Source: Belnapia mucosa (lineage in GTDB: Bacteria; Pseudomonadota; Alphaproteobacteria; Acetobacterales; Acetobacteraceae). Taken from it: a DNA stretch of 64,000 bases. Both the position numbers and the translations under genes were made by a program. Positions 23,770 through 32,915 of this stretch are shown in pieces. Within the stretch, counting starts at the first letter, position 1, and every line of letters begins with the position of its first letter. The notes below the pieces were generated by a model. The model was given only the letters and a program-made list of their open reading frames with translations, made no database searches and was not told the origin of the DNA. The stretch is taken from assembly GCF_016775475.1 (NCBI RefSeq), contig NZ_JAEUXJ010000005.1:124001-188000 (forward strand). Reading direction: 5' to 3'.

Positions 23770-25428
23770 TCAGGCTTCCGCCGCCTCGCCCGGCCCCGTC
23801 GCCGTCACGCGGCCCAGCGCCCACTGCACCGTGTCCTGTCCCGCCTCGGCGGTCAGCACGATCTGCCGGTTCCGCCGCTGCTCGCCGCCGAGATAGACGC
23901 TGTCTTCCAGGCTTGCCCGCGCGCCATTGGCCCGCATCCGCCAGCCCTGGCCGGAGGGCAGGCGCAGCAGCACCGCCTGGTCGTCCTCCTGCAGGCTGGC
24001 GGTGACGCCGGGATGCAGGTGGAAGCGCAGCACGAAGCCGGGCGGCTTCGCCCCCTGCTCCTGCATCTCGATGATGTCCTCGCCGCGCAGGTCGTCGCCC
24101 GTCTCCGCGAGGTAGAGGCGGCGCCGGTGCACCGCGCCGAAGGGCCGGCGCCAGCCGTCATGGCTGGCTTCCAGCCATTGCGCGCCATTGGCCTCGTGCC
24201 GCTCCTGCTCGACGCGCTCCGGCCGCCGGCCGAGGCCCTCCTCCTTCAGCTCGCTGCTGTTGGTATCGGCCAGGATCAGGGTGGAATGCGCCGCCGTCGC
24301 CCGCAGCGCGTCGCGCCAGGCGCCCTCCGCCCCCGCCGCCGCGCCGCAATTGACGATGAGGCGATCCCGCCCGACCGACATCTCGAAGGCCAGGGTGCCG
24401 GCATGGGCATAGCGGTCGGCGCCGCGCGGCAGGCCGGTATTGGCATCCCGCGCCCTGGCCGGCGGCGGCGCCGCGGCATCGGCGATCACCAGCGTCCGCC
24501 CGGCCTGGAGGCGGTGGAAGCCGCTCTCCTCCAACAGCATCGGCGCCCGGCCGCGGGCCTGGCCCTGGGTCAGGACGAGATCGACCAGACCCGACCCTTC
24601 CTCCCGCGTGCCGTTGAACTGGGCGAGGCCGCCATCGCCATGGCGGAACAGCCGCAGCGCCTGGCCGGCGCGTTCCAGCACCGTCGCCAGCACCGCCGGG
24701 GGGTTGATGCCCGCGCCATGCAGCAGGTTGCGAATCTCGATCAGGTCCTGCATCGCCAGCAGCTGCTGCGCCGGGGAGCGTTCGACATGCCCGCCATCGG
24801 GGTGGAATTGCCGTTCCAGCTCGCCGGGCAGGAAGCGGAGCGCCCGGGTCATCCAGGACTCCTCCTCCAGCGCCACGGCGGCGGCGATGGCACCCTTCAG
24901 CGTCACCAGCGCGCCGCGATGCATCGCTTCGGCGGGCAGGGAGGCGACGACGCCCCGCGCATCCTGGGCAAGCCGCACCAGGAGGCGCTTGCGGAACCCG
25001 TCCTCGGCGGTGGCGGCGAGGAAATCCCAATGGCCGAGCCAGGCGGAGACCCGCGCCGCGGCGATCTCGGGCGCCTGGGCCAGATCATCCTCGGCGCCGC
25101 GGGCCAGCCAGTCCTCGGCCAGGTCGCGGGCCCGGGTGCGGGCGGCATCGGTGCCGAGGGCGCGGAGATCACGCAGCCAGGCGAAGCCATGCGCCGCTGC
25201 CCGCCAGGCGATCGGCCCCGCCGCCGTATCCCAGCCCGAGGCGCCCTCCCCCGCCGGGTCGAGCCGGTGGGTGGTCCCGAGGCTTTCGAATTCGCCGCGC
25301 AGCAGCCGCGCGCCGCGATTGGCATCGCCCGGCCAGAGGTCGCGGAAGGCCCGCGCCGGCGCCTCCGGCACCTTCACGGGGCGAAGGCCGGAGATGAAGC
25401 GCCGCGTGCCGCGGATGATGTCGCGCAT
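23770..25428 (-). CDS. Heparinase II/III-family protein, 552 aa
   Basis: An N-terminal alpha/alpha toroid precedes the heparinase II/III C-terminal beta-sandwich. Typical features are WLGHWDFLAATAEDGFRKRL, PDGGHVERSPAQQLLAMQDL, and YAHAGTLAFEMSVGRDRLIVNCGAA, followed by AAHSTLILADTNSSE, which is a signature of the bacterial group that lies in polysaccharide loci. No signal peptide is visible, as in many alphaproteobacterial relatives next to rpe or rsmB. It starts on the last base of the rpe stop (TGATG overlap). Confidence 0.9.
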   Translation of the reverse strand: MRDIIRGTRRFISGLRPVKVPEAPARAFRDLWPGDANRGARLLRGEFESLGTTHRLDPAGEGASGWDTAAGPIAWRAAAHGFAWLRDLRALGTDAARTRARDLAEDWLARGAEDDLAQAPEIAAARVSAWLGHWDFLAATAEDGFRKRLLVRLAQDARGVVASLPAEAMHRGALVTLKGAIAAAVALEEESWMTRALRFLPGELERQFHPDGGHVERSPAQQLLAMQDLIEIRNLLHGAGINPPAVLATVLERAGQALRLFRHGDGGLAQFNGTREEGSGLVDLVLTQGQARGRAPMLLEESGFHRLQAGRTLVIADAAAPPPARARDANTGLPRGADRYAHAGTLAFEMSVGRDRLIVNCGAAAGAEGAWRDALRATAAHSTLILADTNSSELKEEGLGRRPERVEQERHEANGAQWLEASHDGWRRPFGAVHRRRLYLAETGDDLRGEDIIEMQEQGAKPPGFVLRFHLHPGVTASLQEDDQAVLLRLPSGQGWRMRANGARASLEDSVYLGGEQRRNRQIVLTAEAGQDTVQWALGRVTATGPGEAAEA

Positions 25429-26108
25429 CAGGCTCGTCCCGTGCCGCGCAGCGCGGCGATCGATTCGGCATAATCGGGCCGGCCGAAGATGGCGGTGCCG
25501 GCGACCAGCACATCGGCGCCGGCCTCGATGCAGCGCGGCGCGGTCTCCACCGTCACCCCGCCATCCACCTGGAGCGCGATCGGCTGCCCGCCGGCCGCGA
25601 CATGCGCATCGATCATGCGCCGCAGCGCCGCGATCTTGCCAAGCTGGCTGCCGAGGAAGGATTGCCCGCCGAAGCCGGGATTGACCGACATGACGAGGAT
25701 GAGGTCGCAGAGATCGAGCACATTCTCCACCGCCGCAACGGGTGTCGCAGGATTAAGGACCACGCCGGCCCGCTTGCCCAGGCCCCGGATCGTTTGGAGG
25801 CTGCGATGCAGATGCGGCCCGGCCTCGGGATGCAGGCTGATGAGGTCGGCGCCGGCCGCGGCAAAGGCCTCGAGATAGGGGTCGGCCGGGGCGATCATCA
25901 GATGGACATCGAAGGGGATGTCGGCATGCCGCCGCAGCGCCCGCACCAGGACCGGGCCGAAGCTGATATTCGGCACGAAATGCCCGTCCATGATGTCGAG
26001 ATGCAGCCAGTCGGCGCCGGCCGCGGCCACGGCACGCACTTCCTCGCCAAGGCGGGCGAAATCGGCGGCGAGGAGGGAGGGTGCAATTCGGATCGGGCGG
26101 CTGGGCAT
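25428..26108 (-). CDS. rpe: Ribulose-phosphate 3-epimerase, 226 aa
   Basis: Interconverts ribulose 5-phosphate and xylulose 5-phosphate. The TIM barrel starts with IRIAPSLLAADFARLGEEV. The metal ligands are in HLDIMDGHFVPNISFGP and DVHLM, followed by VMSVNPGFGGQSF and QVDGGVTVETAP, the phosphate-binding loop. All catalytic segments are present and the length is normal. It is first in a minus-strand cluster with the heparinase-like and glycosyltransferase genes, overlapping the former by one base. Confidence 0.97.
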   Translation of the reverse strand: MPSRPIRIAPSLLAADFARLGEEVRAVAAAGADWLHLDIMDGHFVPNISFGPVLVRALRRHADIPFDVHLMIAPADPYLEAFAAAGADLISLHPEAGPHLHRSLQTIRGLGKRAGVVLNPATPVAAVENVLDLCDLILVMSVNPGFGGQSFLGSQLGKIAALRRMIDAHVAAGGQPIALQVDGGVTVETAPRCIEAGADVLVAGTAIFGRPDYAESIAALRGTGRA

Positions 26109-26152
26109 CCCGGCGGTTCTAGCGGCGGGGGGAGGCGGGGGGCAAGGCGCCG

Positions 26153-26174
26153 TCCTGCGGCGAAAGCCGCAGGA
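26153..26174. terminator. Nine-pair GAAA-capped hairpin between rsmB and rpe
   Basis: TCCTGCGGC (26153-26161) pairs perfectly with GCCGCAGGA (26166-26174) across a GAAA tetraloop. It lies 53 bases after the rsmB stop and 44 bases before the rpe start in the same direction. There is no T run, so it may be a partial terminator or mRNA stabiliser for rsmB. Confidence 0.55.
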
Positions 26175-26227
26175 TTCCAGACAAATATTCCAATGGTTGC
26201 CGATCGGCGGTGCCCTGCGCGCCCTGG

Positions 26228-27472
26228 TTAGGCCCGCCGCCACCGCGCCATGAAGAACCCGTCCATCCCGCCCCGCTCTGGCCAGAGATCCGGGCGGGTG
26301 CGCAGCGCCCCGGCGGGGGTGATGGCGGCCTCCAGCCCCGGCACTTCCTCCGGCCGCACCGGATCGGCGACGAATCCCTCCGGCGCCGCATGCGCCTCGC
26401 CTTCCTCGGGCTGGAGCGAGCAGGTGGCGAGCACCAGCCGCCCGCCCGGCGCCACCCGCCGCGCCGCCGCCGCCAGCAGGGCCCGTTGCAGCCCGGCCAT
26501 CGGTGCCACGTCGCGCGCCCGCTTCAGATAGGGCACGTCCGGATGCCGGCGGATGGTTCCCGTGGCGGTGCAGGGCGCATCCAGCAGCACGGCATCGAAG
26601 ACCGCCCCGCCGGCATCCCATTCCGTCGCATCCGCCTCCACCAGCTCGGCCGGCAGTTGCAGCCGGGCCAGGTTCTCCCGCAGCCGGGCCGCCCGCCGTG
26701 GCTCCCGCTCCACCGCCACCACCTGCCCGCCGGCGGCGGCGAGCTGCGCCGTCTTGCCGCCCGGTGCGGCGCAGAGATCGAGCACCCCCTCCCCCGGCCG
26801 CACCGCCAGCAGCCGGGCCGGCAGGGCGGCGGCGGCGTCCTGAACCCAGAAGCTGCCCTCGGCGAAGCCCGGCATCTCGGTGACCCGCGTCCCGGCCGGG
26901 TAGCGCCAGCTGCCGGTCGGCAGCGCCACGCCACCCTCCGGCGCCTCCGCCCCCGGGGCGAGGCTGAGATCGAGCGGCGCTTCCTGCCGATGCGCCGCGG
27001 CGATGGCGCGGACGGCGGGGCCATAGGCGCCATGCCAGGCCGACCACAGCCAGGGCGGCGTATCCAGCCGCTCGGCCTCCAGCCCCTCCAGCGCCGCCTG
27101 GCCCGCCTCGGCCACCCGTCGCAGCACGGCATTGGCGAGGCCCGTGAAGGGCTTCGGCACCAGGGTCACGCAGCTGGCCACCGCCGCATGGGCCGGGGTC
27201 CCGAGCAATAGCAGCTCCGCCGCCCCCATCCGCAGCGCCTGCCGCACCTCGGAGGGCGGCTCCCGCCGCAGGAAGGGTTCCAGCACCGCATCCAGGCTAC
27301 CCGCTCGGCGCAGCACCGCACCGGCGATCCGGTGCGCCGCCGCCTTGTCGCGCGGGGCAATGCCCTTGGGCAGGGCATCCAGCGCCTCCTCCAGCGGCCG
27401 GTGGCGGGTCATCACCGCCTCCAGCAGGGAAAGGGCGGCGCGGCGGGTGGGGGAGCCGAGATGGGTGGACAT
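26228..27472 (-). CDS. rsmB: 16S rRNA (cytosine-967 C5)-methyltransferase RsmB-like, 414 aa
   Basis: An N-terminal NusB-like domain (RRAALSLLEAVMTRHRPLEEAL and NAVLRRVA) precedes a class I methyltransferase. The SAM loop is DLCAAPGGKTAQLAA, motif IV is DAPCTATGTIRRHPD with one catalytic-type Cys, and motif VI is LATCSLQPEEGE with the nucleophilic Cys. Those two cysteines define m5C methylases. The length fits RsmB. It stands upstream of rpe in the same direction, a common alphaproteobacterial order. Confidence 0.94.
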   Translation of the reverse strand: MSTHLGSPTRRAALSLLEAVMTRHRPLEEALDALPKGIAPRDKAAAHRIAGAVLRRAGSLDAVLEPFLRREPPSEVRQALRMGAAELLLLGTPAHAAVASCVTLVPKPFTGLANAVLRRVAEAGQAALEGLEAERLDTPPWLWSAWHGAYGPAVRAIAAAHRQEAPLDLSLAPGAEAPEGGVALPTGSWRYPAGTRVTEMPGFAEGSFWVQDAAAALPARLLAVRPGEGVLDLCAAPGGKTAQLAAAGGQVVAVEREPRRAARLRENLARLQLPAELVEADATEWDAGGAVFDAVLLDAPCTATGTIRRHPDVPYLKRARDVAPMAGLQRALLAAAARRVAPGGRLVLATCSLQPEEGEAHAAPEGFVADPVRPEEVPGLEAAITPAGALRTRPDLWPERGGMDGFFMARWRRA

Positions 27473-27519
27473 GCGCCGGGTTTATGGCCCCCGCCCCCGC
27501 CCCATGCTAGTGCGCGCCC

Positions 27520-29208
27520 ATGCACTTCTCGGCCTCCCCACGCCAGGACCTCTCGCTGGGCCTGCTGCCCGATGCGCTGCAGCAGCGGCCGCGGCTGTTC
27601 CTGGTGCTGCTCTGCCTGCTGCTCTGGCTGCCCGGCTTCTTCACCCTGCCGGCGACCGACCGGGACGAGGCCCGCTTCGCCCAGGCCAGCCGCCAGATGG
27701 TCGAGAGCGGCGACTATGTCCGCATCCGCTTCGGGGAGGAGGAGCGGAACAAGAAGCCGGCCGGGATTCACTGGCTCCAGGCCGGCTCGGTGCATCTGCT
27801 GGAAGCGACGCATCTCGGCGACCGGAACCGGATCTGGGCCTATCGCATCCCGAGCCTGCTCGGCGCGCTGCTCGCGGTGCTCGCCACCCATCACTGGGGC
27901 CGGGCCATCGTCGGACGGCGGGCGGCCCTGCTCGGCGCCGCCATGCTCGCCTCCTGCCTCGTCCTGGTCGCCGAGGCGCATATCGCCAAGACCGATGCGG
28001 CGCTGCTGGCCAGCGTCACCGCGGCCATGGGCCTCTTCGCCGCGGCCTATCTGCGGCCGGGCGCCTTCACTGGGCGCCAGGCGGCCGGGTTCTGGCTGCT
28101 GCTCGGCCTCTCCATCCTGCTGAAGGGCCCGGTCGGGCCGATGGTGCCGCTGCTCTGCGGCATCACCCTCGCGGTCGCCGACCGCGAGGCGCCCTGGCTG
28201 CGCGCGCTGCGCCCGGGCTGGGGCCTGCCGCTGATGATCGCCGCCGCCGCGCCCTGGTTCATCGCCATCGGCCTGGCGACGGAGGGGCGCTTCTTCCAGC
28301 AGGCGGTGGGCGGCGACATGCTCTCCAAAATCGGTTCCGGTGAGGAGAAGCATTGGGGCCCGCCCGGCTACTACCTGCTGACCTTCGGCATCGCCGCCTT
28401 TCCCTCGGCCTGGATCGTGCTCTGCGCCCTGCCCGCCGCCTGGCGCGACCGGCTGAACCCGCCGACCCGCTTCCTGCTCGCCTGGATCGTGCCCTCCTGG
28501 CTGATCTTCGAGGCGGTGCAGACCAAGCTGCCGCACTACACCCTGCCGCTCTTTCCCGCCCTGATGCTGCTCGGCGCCGCCTGGGCGATGGATCCGGTGC
28601 GCGGCCAGCCGGGACGCTGGTGGCGCCGCGCCGGCATCGCCGCCCTGGTCCTGGTGGCCGCCGGGCTGGCGGTGGCGGCGCTGGCGGCGCCCTGGCAGCT
28701 GGAGCGCCGGCTGCTGCCGGGCGGCCTGATCGCCCTGCCGGCCGCGGCGGCGCTGATCTATCTGCTGCTGCGGGTCGGGCGGCAGCGCGCCTGGGGCCGG
28801 GCCGGGCTGCTCGGCGCCCTGCTCGCCATCCCGCTCTATGCCGCGGTGCTGGAGGGGGTGGCGCCGCGTCTCGCCGCGCTCTGGATCGCGCCGCGGCTCG
28901 CGGATGCCGTTGCGGCGAGTGCGCCGGGCCTGCCGGCCGGGCAGATCGGCGTCACCGGCTATTCCGAGCCCTCGCTGCTTTTCTCCCTGGGCCAGGATGT
29001 GCGACTGTTGCGTACCGGGATGGATGCGGCACAGTTCCTGGCCGGTGGTCCCGGCCGGGTGGTCGCCGTTGGCAACCGGGCGGAGGCGGATTTCCGCCGC
29101 CAGGCCGCTACCCTCTCCCTCGCCCCGCAGGAGCTCGCCAGCGTGACCGGCTTCAACTACTCCCGTGGCCGCTGGGTCACCCTGCTGCTGTTCCGGCTGC
29201 CCTCGTGA
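27520..29208 (+). CDS. ArnT-like family 39 glycosyltransferase, 562 aa
   Basis: A polyprenyl-phosphate-dependent membrane glycosyltransferase. The first periplasmic loop has the catalytic acidic motif TDRDEARFAQASRQMVESGD and RFGEEERNKKPAGIHWLQA, the hallmark of ArnT/PMT-type enzymes. About a dozen hydrophobic segments follow, then a soluble C-terminal part (GVTGYSEPSLLFSLGQDV) also typical. Lipid A or another envelope acceptor is likely, though it cannot be read directly. The stop overlaps the GTG start of the DedA gene (GTGA). Confidence 0.92.
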   Translation: MHFSASPRQDLSLGLLPDALQQRPRLFLVLLCLLLWLPGFFTLPATDRDEARFAQASRQMVESGDYVRIRFGEEERNKKPAGIHWLQAGSVHLLEATHLGDRNRIWAYRIPSLLGALLAVLATHHWGRAIVGRRAALLGAAMLASCLVLVAEAHIAKTDAALLASVTAAMGLFAAAYLRPGAFTGRQAAGFWLLLGLSILLKGPVGPMVPLLCGITLAVADREAPWLRALRPGWGLPLMIAAAAPWFIAIGLATEGRFFQQAVGGDMLSKIGSGEEKHWGPPGYYLLTFGIAAFPSAWIVLCALPAAWRDRLNPPTRFLLAWIVPSWLIFEAVQTKLPHYTLPLFPALMLLGAAWAMDPVRGQPGRWWRRAGIAALVLVAAGLAVAALAAPWQLERRLLPGGLIALPAAAALIYLLLRVGRQRAWGRAGLLGALLAIPLYAAVLEGVAPRLAALWIAPRLADAVAASAPGLPAGQIGVTGYSEPSLLFSLGQDVRLLRTGMDAAQFLAGGPGRVVAVGNRAEADFRRQAATLSLAPQELASVTGFNYSRGRWVTLLLFRLPS

Positions 29209-29795
29209 TCGCCTGGGCCTCGGAGCTCGTCGTCTCGGCGGGGCTGATCGGCGTTTTCCTGCTGATGGTGGCGGAGAACCTGTTCCCGCCCATCCCGTCG
29301 GAGGCGATCATGCCGCTGGCTGGCTTCGCCGCGGCGCGCGGGCAGCTGCCCATCGGCGGGGTGATCGCCGCCGGCATCAGCGGCTCGCTGTTCGGCAATG
29401 CCTTCTGGTACGAGGTGGCGCGGGCCTTCGGCGCGGCGCGGATGCACCGGCTCGCCGCCGGCTTCGGCCGGCATGTCGGGCTGACCTCGGACCGGCTGCT
29501 GCGGGCTGAGGCGGCGCTCCGGCGCAACGGCCCGGCGGCGGTCTGCCTCGCCCGGATGATGCCGGGGCTGCGGACGATGATCTCCGTCCCGGCCGGGCTG
29601 GTGGCGCTGCCTCGGCGGGTCTTCTACAGCTTCACCGCCCTTGGCACCGGGGTCTGGACCGGCGGTCTCGCCTGGGCCGGCTATGCGCTGGAGGACCGGT
29701 TCCATCTGGTCGAGGACTGGGCCGGGCCGGTCGGGATCGGGATGATGCTCATGGTCGCGCTGGTGATCGGCTGGCGGGTCTGGCGGGCGCGCTGA
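29205..29795 (+). CDS. DedA-family membrane protein, 196 aa
   Basis: Inner-membrane protein of the DedA/VTT family, members of which flip or recycle undecaprenyl phosphate. It has ENLFPPIPSEAIMPLAGFAA near residue 25, SLFGNAFWYEVARAFG, and the conserved Arg motif FARMMPGLRT-like stretch (here LARMMPGLRTMISVPAGL). The GTG at 29205 overlaps the stop of the GT39 gene, so coupling with a polyprenyl-phosphate-sugar user makes functional sense. Four to five hydrophobic segments are visible. Confidence 0.92.
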   Translation: MIAWASELVVSAGLIGVFLLMVAENLFPPIPSEAIMPLAGFAAARGQLPIGGVIAAGISGSLFGNAFWYEVARAFGAARMHRLAAGFGRHVGLTSDRLLRAEAALRRNGPAAVCLARMMPGLRTMISVPAGLVALPRRVFYSFTALGTGVWTGGLAWAGYALEDRFHLVEDWAGPVGIGMMLMVALVIGWRVWRAR

Positions 29796-29840
29796 GGACT
29801 GTCTAGACCGGCCCGGTCACCTGATCGGGAGGGGGTCCCC

Positions 29841-30581
29841 ATGTCCATCCGCATCGGCATCGCCGGCATCTCCGGCCGCATGGGCCGGCTGTTGCAGGAA
29901 GAAGTCGCCGCCGCCGGCGCGGTGCTCGCGGGCGGGCTGCGGCGCGGCGAGGATCCGGCCGCCCTTTTCGCCGCGAGCGAGGTGGTGATCGACTTCACCC
30001 ATGCCTCGGCCGCGCCCGCCCATGCGGCGGCGGCGGTGGCAGCGGGCCGGCCGCTGGTGCTCGGCTCCTCCGGCCTCGATGCAGCGCAGGAGGCGGCGGT
30101 GGCCGAGGCGGCGCGGCAGATCCCCGTGGTCTATGCCGCCAATTTCGCCCCCGGCGTGAACCTCGTCCTCGCCATGGCCGAGCGCATGGCTGCCGCCCTG
30201 CCGGCGGCGCAATACGATGCCGAGATCCTGGAGATGCATCACCGACAGAAGGTCGATGCCCCCTCCGGCACCGCGGTCGCGCTCGGCCGCGCCGTTGCCC
30301 GCGGCCGCGGGACCACGCTGGAGGAAGCCGGGCGCGAGAGCGGGCGGGACGGGCATTGCGGCCCGCGCGGCACCGGCACCATCGGCTTCGCCGCCCTGCG
30401 CGGCGGGCAGGTGGTCGGCGAGCACAGCCTGATCTTCGCCGCCGGCGCCGAGCAGATCGTCCTCACCCATCGCAGCTTCGACCGCCGGGCCTATGCGACC
30501 GGCGCGGTCCGGGCGGCGCAATGGCTGATCGGGCGGGCGCCCGGCCTCTATGACATGAAGCACGTGCTCGGGATGGGGTGA
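29841..30581 (+). CDS. dapB: 4-hydroxy-tetrahydrodipicolinate reductase, 246 aa
   Basis: Second step of the diaminopimelate/lysine branch. The NAD(P) motif is GIAGISGRMGRLL, followed by VVIDFTHASA, and the catalytic segment is EMHHRQKVDAPSGTA, containing the His-His and Lys of the active site. The C-terminus with GEHSLIFAAGAEQIVLTHRSFDR is typical. The length is slightly short but complete. GGGAGGGGGT eight bases before the ATG is a good ribosome site. Confidence 0.97.
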   Translation: MSIRIGIAGISGRMGRLLQEEVAAAGAVLAGGLRRGEDPAALFAASEVVIDFTHASAAPAHAAAAVAAGRPLVLGSSGLDAAQEAAVAEAARQIPVVYAANFAPGVNLVLAMAERMAAALPAAQYDAEILEMHHRQKVDAPSGTAVALGRAVARGRGTTLEEAGRESGRDGHCGPRGTGTIGFAALRGGQVVGEHSLIFAAGAEQIVLTHRSFDRRAYATGAVRAAQWLIGRAPGLYDMKHVLGMG

Positions 30582-30724
30582 GGCGCGGCTGCACCTTTTG
30601 TTGTGAGGGCGGCCCTTCCGCTTGACCCCCCGCCCCCTGCCTGCGACACACGCGCGCCCCGCTCGGGGCCAGCCAGGCCGGGGTATGCCGGACCATCTCC
30701 CGCGACAAGAGGCCGAACCAAGCC
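30582..30724 (+). other. metK upstream leader, GC-rich, no riboswitch recognised
   Basis: 143 bases between dapB and metK. GCCCCG-CT-CGGGGC near 30657-30670 is a short stem, and GCCGG occurs twice around GGTATG. I looked for the SAM-II pseudoknot and the SAM/SAH aptamer known upstream of metK in some alphaproteobacteria and did not find their conserved bases. A promoter is expected here but no clear -35/-10 pair stands out. Confidence 0.35.
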
Positions 30725-31915
30725 ATGCGCGACAAGGGCGAATACCTCTTTACCTCCGAATCCGTGTCCGAAGGCCACCCCGACAAGGTCGCCGATCGGA
30801 TCTCCGACACGGTGCTCGATGCCTTCCTCTCCGCCGATCCCTATGCGCGCGTGGCCTGCGAGACGCTGGTCACCACCAACCGCATCGTCCTCGCCGGCGA
30901 GACGCGCGGGCCGGAGAGCGTCACCCCTGCCCTGCTCGAGGAGCTGGTCCGCGCGGCGGTGAAGGATATCGGCTACGACCAGGACGGCTTCTCCTGGCGG
31001 AAGGCCGCCTTCGAATGCCATCTGCACGCCCAGTCCGCCGATATCGCGGTCGGCGTCGATGCCGCCGGCAACAAGGATGAGGGTGCCGGCGACCAGGGCA
31101 TCATGTTCGGCTACGCGACGAGCGAGACGCCGGAGCTGATGCCCGCGCCGCTCACCTATGCGCATAACATCCTGCACCGCATGGCCGAGCTGCGCCGCGC
31201 CGGCGACAAGCGCGCCCGCGGCCTGCAGCCCGACGCCAAGTCGCAGGTCACGCTGCGCTATGTCGACGGCAAGCCGGTCGGCGTCACCTGCGTCGTCATC
31301 TCCACCCAGCATGACGAGGGCATGGAGCAGTCCGAGATCAAGGAGCTGCTGCGCCCGATCGTGCGCGACGTCCTCCCCACCGGCTGGGAGGTGCCCGAGG
31401 CCGAGTTCTATGTGAACCCGACGGGCAAGTTCGTCATCGGCGGCCCGGATGGCGATGCCGGCCTGACGGGGCGCAAGATCATCGTCGACACCTATGGCGG
31501 CGCGGCCCCGCATGGCGGCGGCGCGTTCAGCGGCAAGGACCCGACCAAGGTGGACCGCTCGGCCGCCTATGCCGCGCGCTATGTGGCGAAGAACGTGGTC
31601 GCGGCCGGCCTCGCCGATCGCTGCACCATCCAGGTCTCCTACGCCATCGGCGTCTCCAAGCCGCTCTCGGTCTATTTCGACCTGCACGGCACGGGGCATG
31701 ACGTGGACGAGGCGAAGCTGGCCAGCGTGGTGCAGGAGATGGTGAACCTCTCCCCGCGCGGCATCCGCGAGATGCTGCGACTGAACCGGCCGATCTATGT
31801 GCCGAGCAGCGCCTATGGCCATTTCGGCCGCAAGCCGGACCTGGCGAAGGACACCTTCACCTGGGAGCGGACGGACCTGCTGGCGCCGGAGCTGAAGCGC
31901 GCCTTCGGCCGCTGA
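30725..31915 (+). CDS. metK: S-adenosylmethionine synthetase, 396 aa
   Basis: Makes SAM from methionine and ATP. Diagnostic segments are [20 protein letters not shown] at the start, [12 protein letters not shown] in the central domain, [20 protein letters not shown], and [19 protein letters not shown], the phosphate-binding P-loop-like signature. All three repeats of the fold are present at normal length. It ends in a strong terminator that also precedes trmB. Confidence 0.98.
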   Translation: MRDKGEYLFTSESVSEGHPDKVADRISDTVLDAFLSADPYARVACETLVTTNRIVLAGETRGPESVTPALLEELVRAAVKDIGYDQDGFSWRKAAFECHLHAQSADIAVGVDAAGNKDEGAGDQGIMFGYATSETPELMPAPLTYAHNILHRMAELRRAGDKRARGLQPDAKSQVTLRYVDGKPVGVTCVVISTQHDEGMEQSEIKELLRPIVRDVLPTGWEVPEAEFYVNPTGKFVIGGPDGDAGLTGRKIIVDTYGGAAPHGGGAFSGKDPTKVDRSAAYAARYVAKNVVAAGLADRCTIQVSYAIGVSKPLSVYFDLHGTGHDVDEAKLASVVQEMVNLSPRGIREMLRLNRPIYVPSSAYGHFGRKPDLAKDTFTWERTDLLAPELKRAFGR

Positions 31916-31939
31916 ACCTTCGCACCGGACAGGCTATTG

Positions 31940-31969
31940 GGGGCGGTGCTGCGGCACCGCCCCTTTTTT
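31940..31969 (+). terminator. Intrinsic terminator after metK
   Basis: GGGGCGGTGC (31940-31949) pairs perfectly with GCACCGCCCC (31954-31963) around a TGCG loop, followed by six Ts (31964-31969). The trmB ATG lies only 14 bases beyond, so trmB either needs read-through or starts from a promoter inside the end of metK. Confidence 0.92.
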
Positions 31970-31983
31970 ATCCAGGACATCCG

Positions 31984-32694
31984 ATGACCGCCGACCGTCC
32001 GCCCCTCGCCGAGGGCATCCCCGACCGGCTCTATGGCCGCCGCCGCGGCCATCCGCTGCGGCCCCGGCAGCAGCGTCTGCTGGAGGAGACGCTGCCCCGC
32101 CTCCGCCTCTCGCCGGCGCAGGCGGCCGATCCGCGTGCCGCCTTCGGCCGCCCGGTCGAGGCCGTCTGGCTCGAGGTCGGCTTCGGCGGCGGCGAGCATG
32201 CGCTGGCGCATGTCGAGGCCCATCCGGAGGTCGGCTATATCGCCTCCGAAGTCTTCGAGAACGGGCTCTGCTCGCTGCTCTCCCGGCTGGTGGAGGACGG
32301 GGCGGAGGCCGATGGGCCGCTGCCGCCGCATCTCCGGCTCTGGCCGCAGGATGCACGGCACCTGCTCGGCCTCCTACCAGAGGGGTCGCTGGACCGGCTG
32401 TTCCTGATGTTCCCGGATCCCTGGCCCAAGGCACGGCATGCCAAGCGCCGCTTCGTGAACCCGGCCCTGCTGCCGCTGGTGGCGCGGGTGCTGCGGCCTG
32501 GCGGCGAATGGCGCATCGCCAGCGACGACCCGACCTACCAGGCCTGGGTCGCGGAAGTGATGGCGGCCCAGGATGTCTTCGAAGTCCCTGAGCCGGCGAC
32601 CAGCCGCCCCGCCAGCTGGCCCGGCACCCGCTACGAGGCCAAGGCGCTGCGCGAGGGGCGGCAGCCGCTCTATTGGAGCCTCAAGCGGCTTTAG
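31984..32694 (+). CDS. trmB: tRNA (guanine-46-N7)-methyltransferase, 236 aa
   Basis: Methylates G46 of tRNAs. It has LYGRRRGHPLRPRQQRLLEE at the N-terminus, the SAM loop WLEVGFGGGEHALAHVEAHP, and the family signature FLMFPDPWPKARHAKRRFVNP. The C-terminus has TSRPASWPGTRYEAKAL, which carries the conserved TxxE/YExKA. It is complete. The stop TAG overlaps the DUF3072 stop on the other strand (TTAG). Confidence 0.96.
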   Translation: MTADRPPLAEGIPDRLYGRRRGHPLRPRQQRLLEETLPRLRLSPAQAADPRAAFGRPVEAVWLEVGFGGGEHALAHVEAHPEVGYIASEVFENGLCSLLSRLVEDGAEADGPLPPHLRLWPQDARHLLGLLPEGSLDRLFLMFPDPWPKARHAKRRFVNPALLPLVARVLRPGGEWRIASDDPTYQAWVAEVMAAQDVFEVPEPATSRPASWPGTRYEAKALREGRQPLYWSLKRL

Positions 32695-32915
32695 GAATTG
32701 CGGCCGCGACCGGTCTTCTCCTGCAGCTCATCGATCCGGCGCGAGGCGTCCGCCTTGCTCAGCTCCGGGTCGAATTCCTCGCCGGCTTCCTCGCTCAGGG
32801 TCTTCAGATAGCTGGCCTGGGCGCCGGTCATCTTCTCGTCGCCGGTGGTCCAGTCATCGGGGTCCTTGATGGTGTTGGATCCGGGCTCGGCGTCGCGCTT
32901 CGGGTTCTCGGTCAT
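32691..32915 (-). CDS. DUF3072 small acidic protein, 74 aa
   Basis: A soluble, charged protein of the DUF3072 family. The core TIKDPDDWTTGDEKMTGAQA, followed by SYLKTLSEEAGEEFD and LSKADASRRIDELQEKTGRG, is the family pattern. The role is unknown; the family is often linked to stress or chaperone-like roles without proof. AGGAG at 32918-32922 on the complementary side provides a ribosome site. It is divergent from the esterase gene and convergent with trmB. Confidence 0.9.
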   Translation of the reverse strand: MTENPKRDAEPGSNTIKDPDDWTTGDEKMTGAQASYLKTLSEEAGEEFDPELSKADASRRIDELQEKTGRGRNS

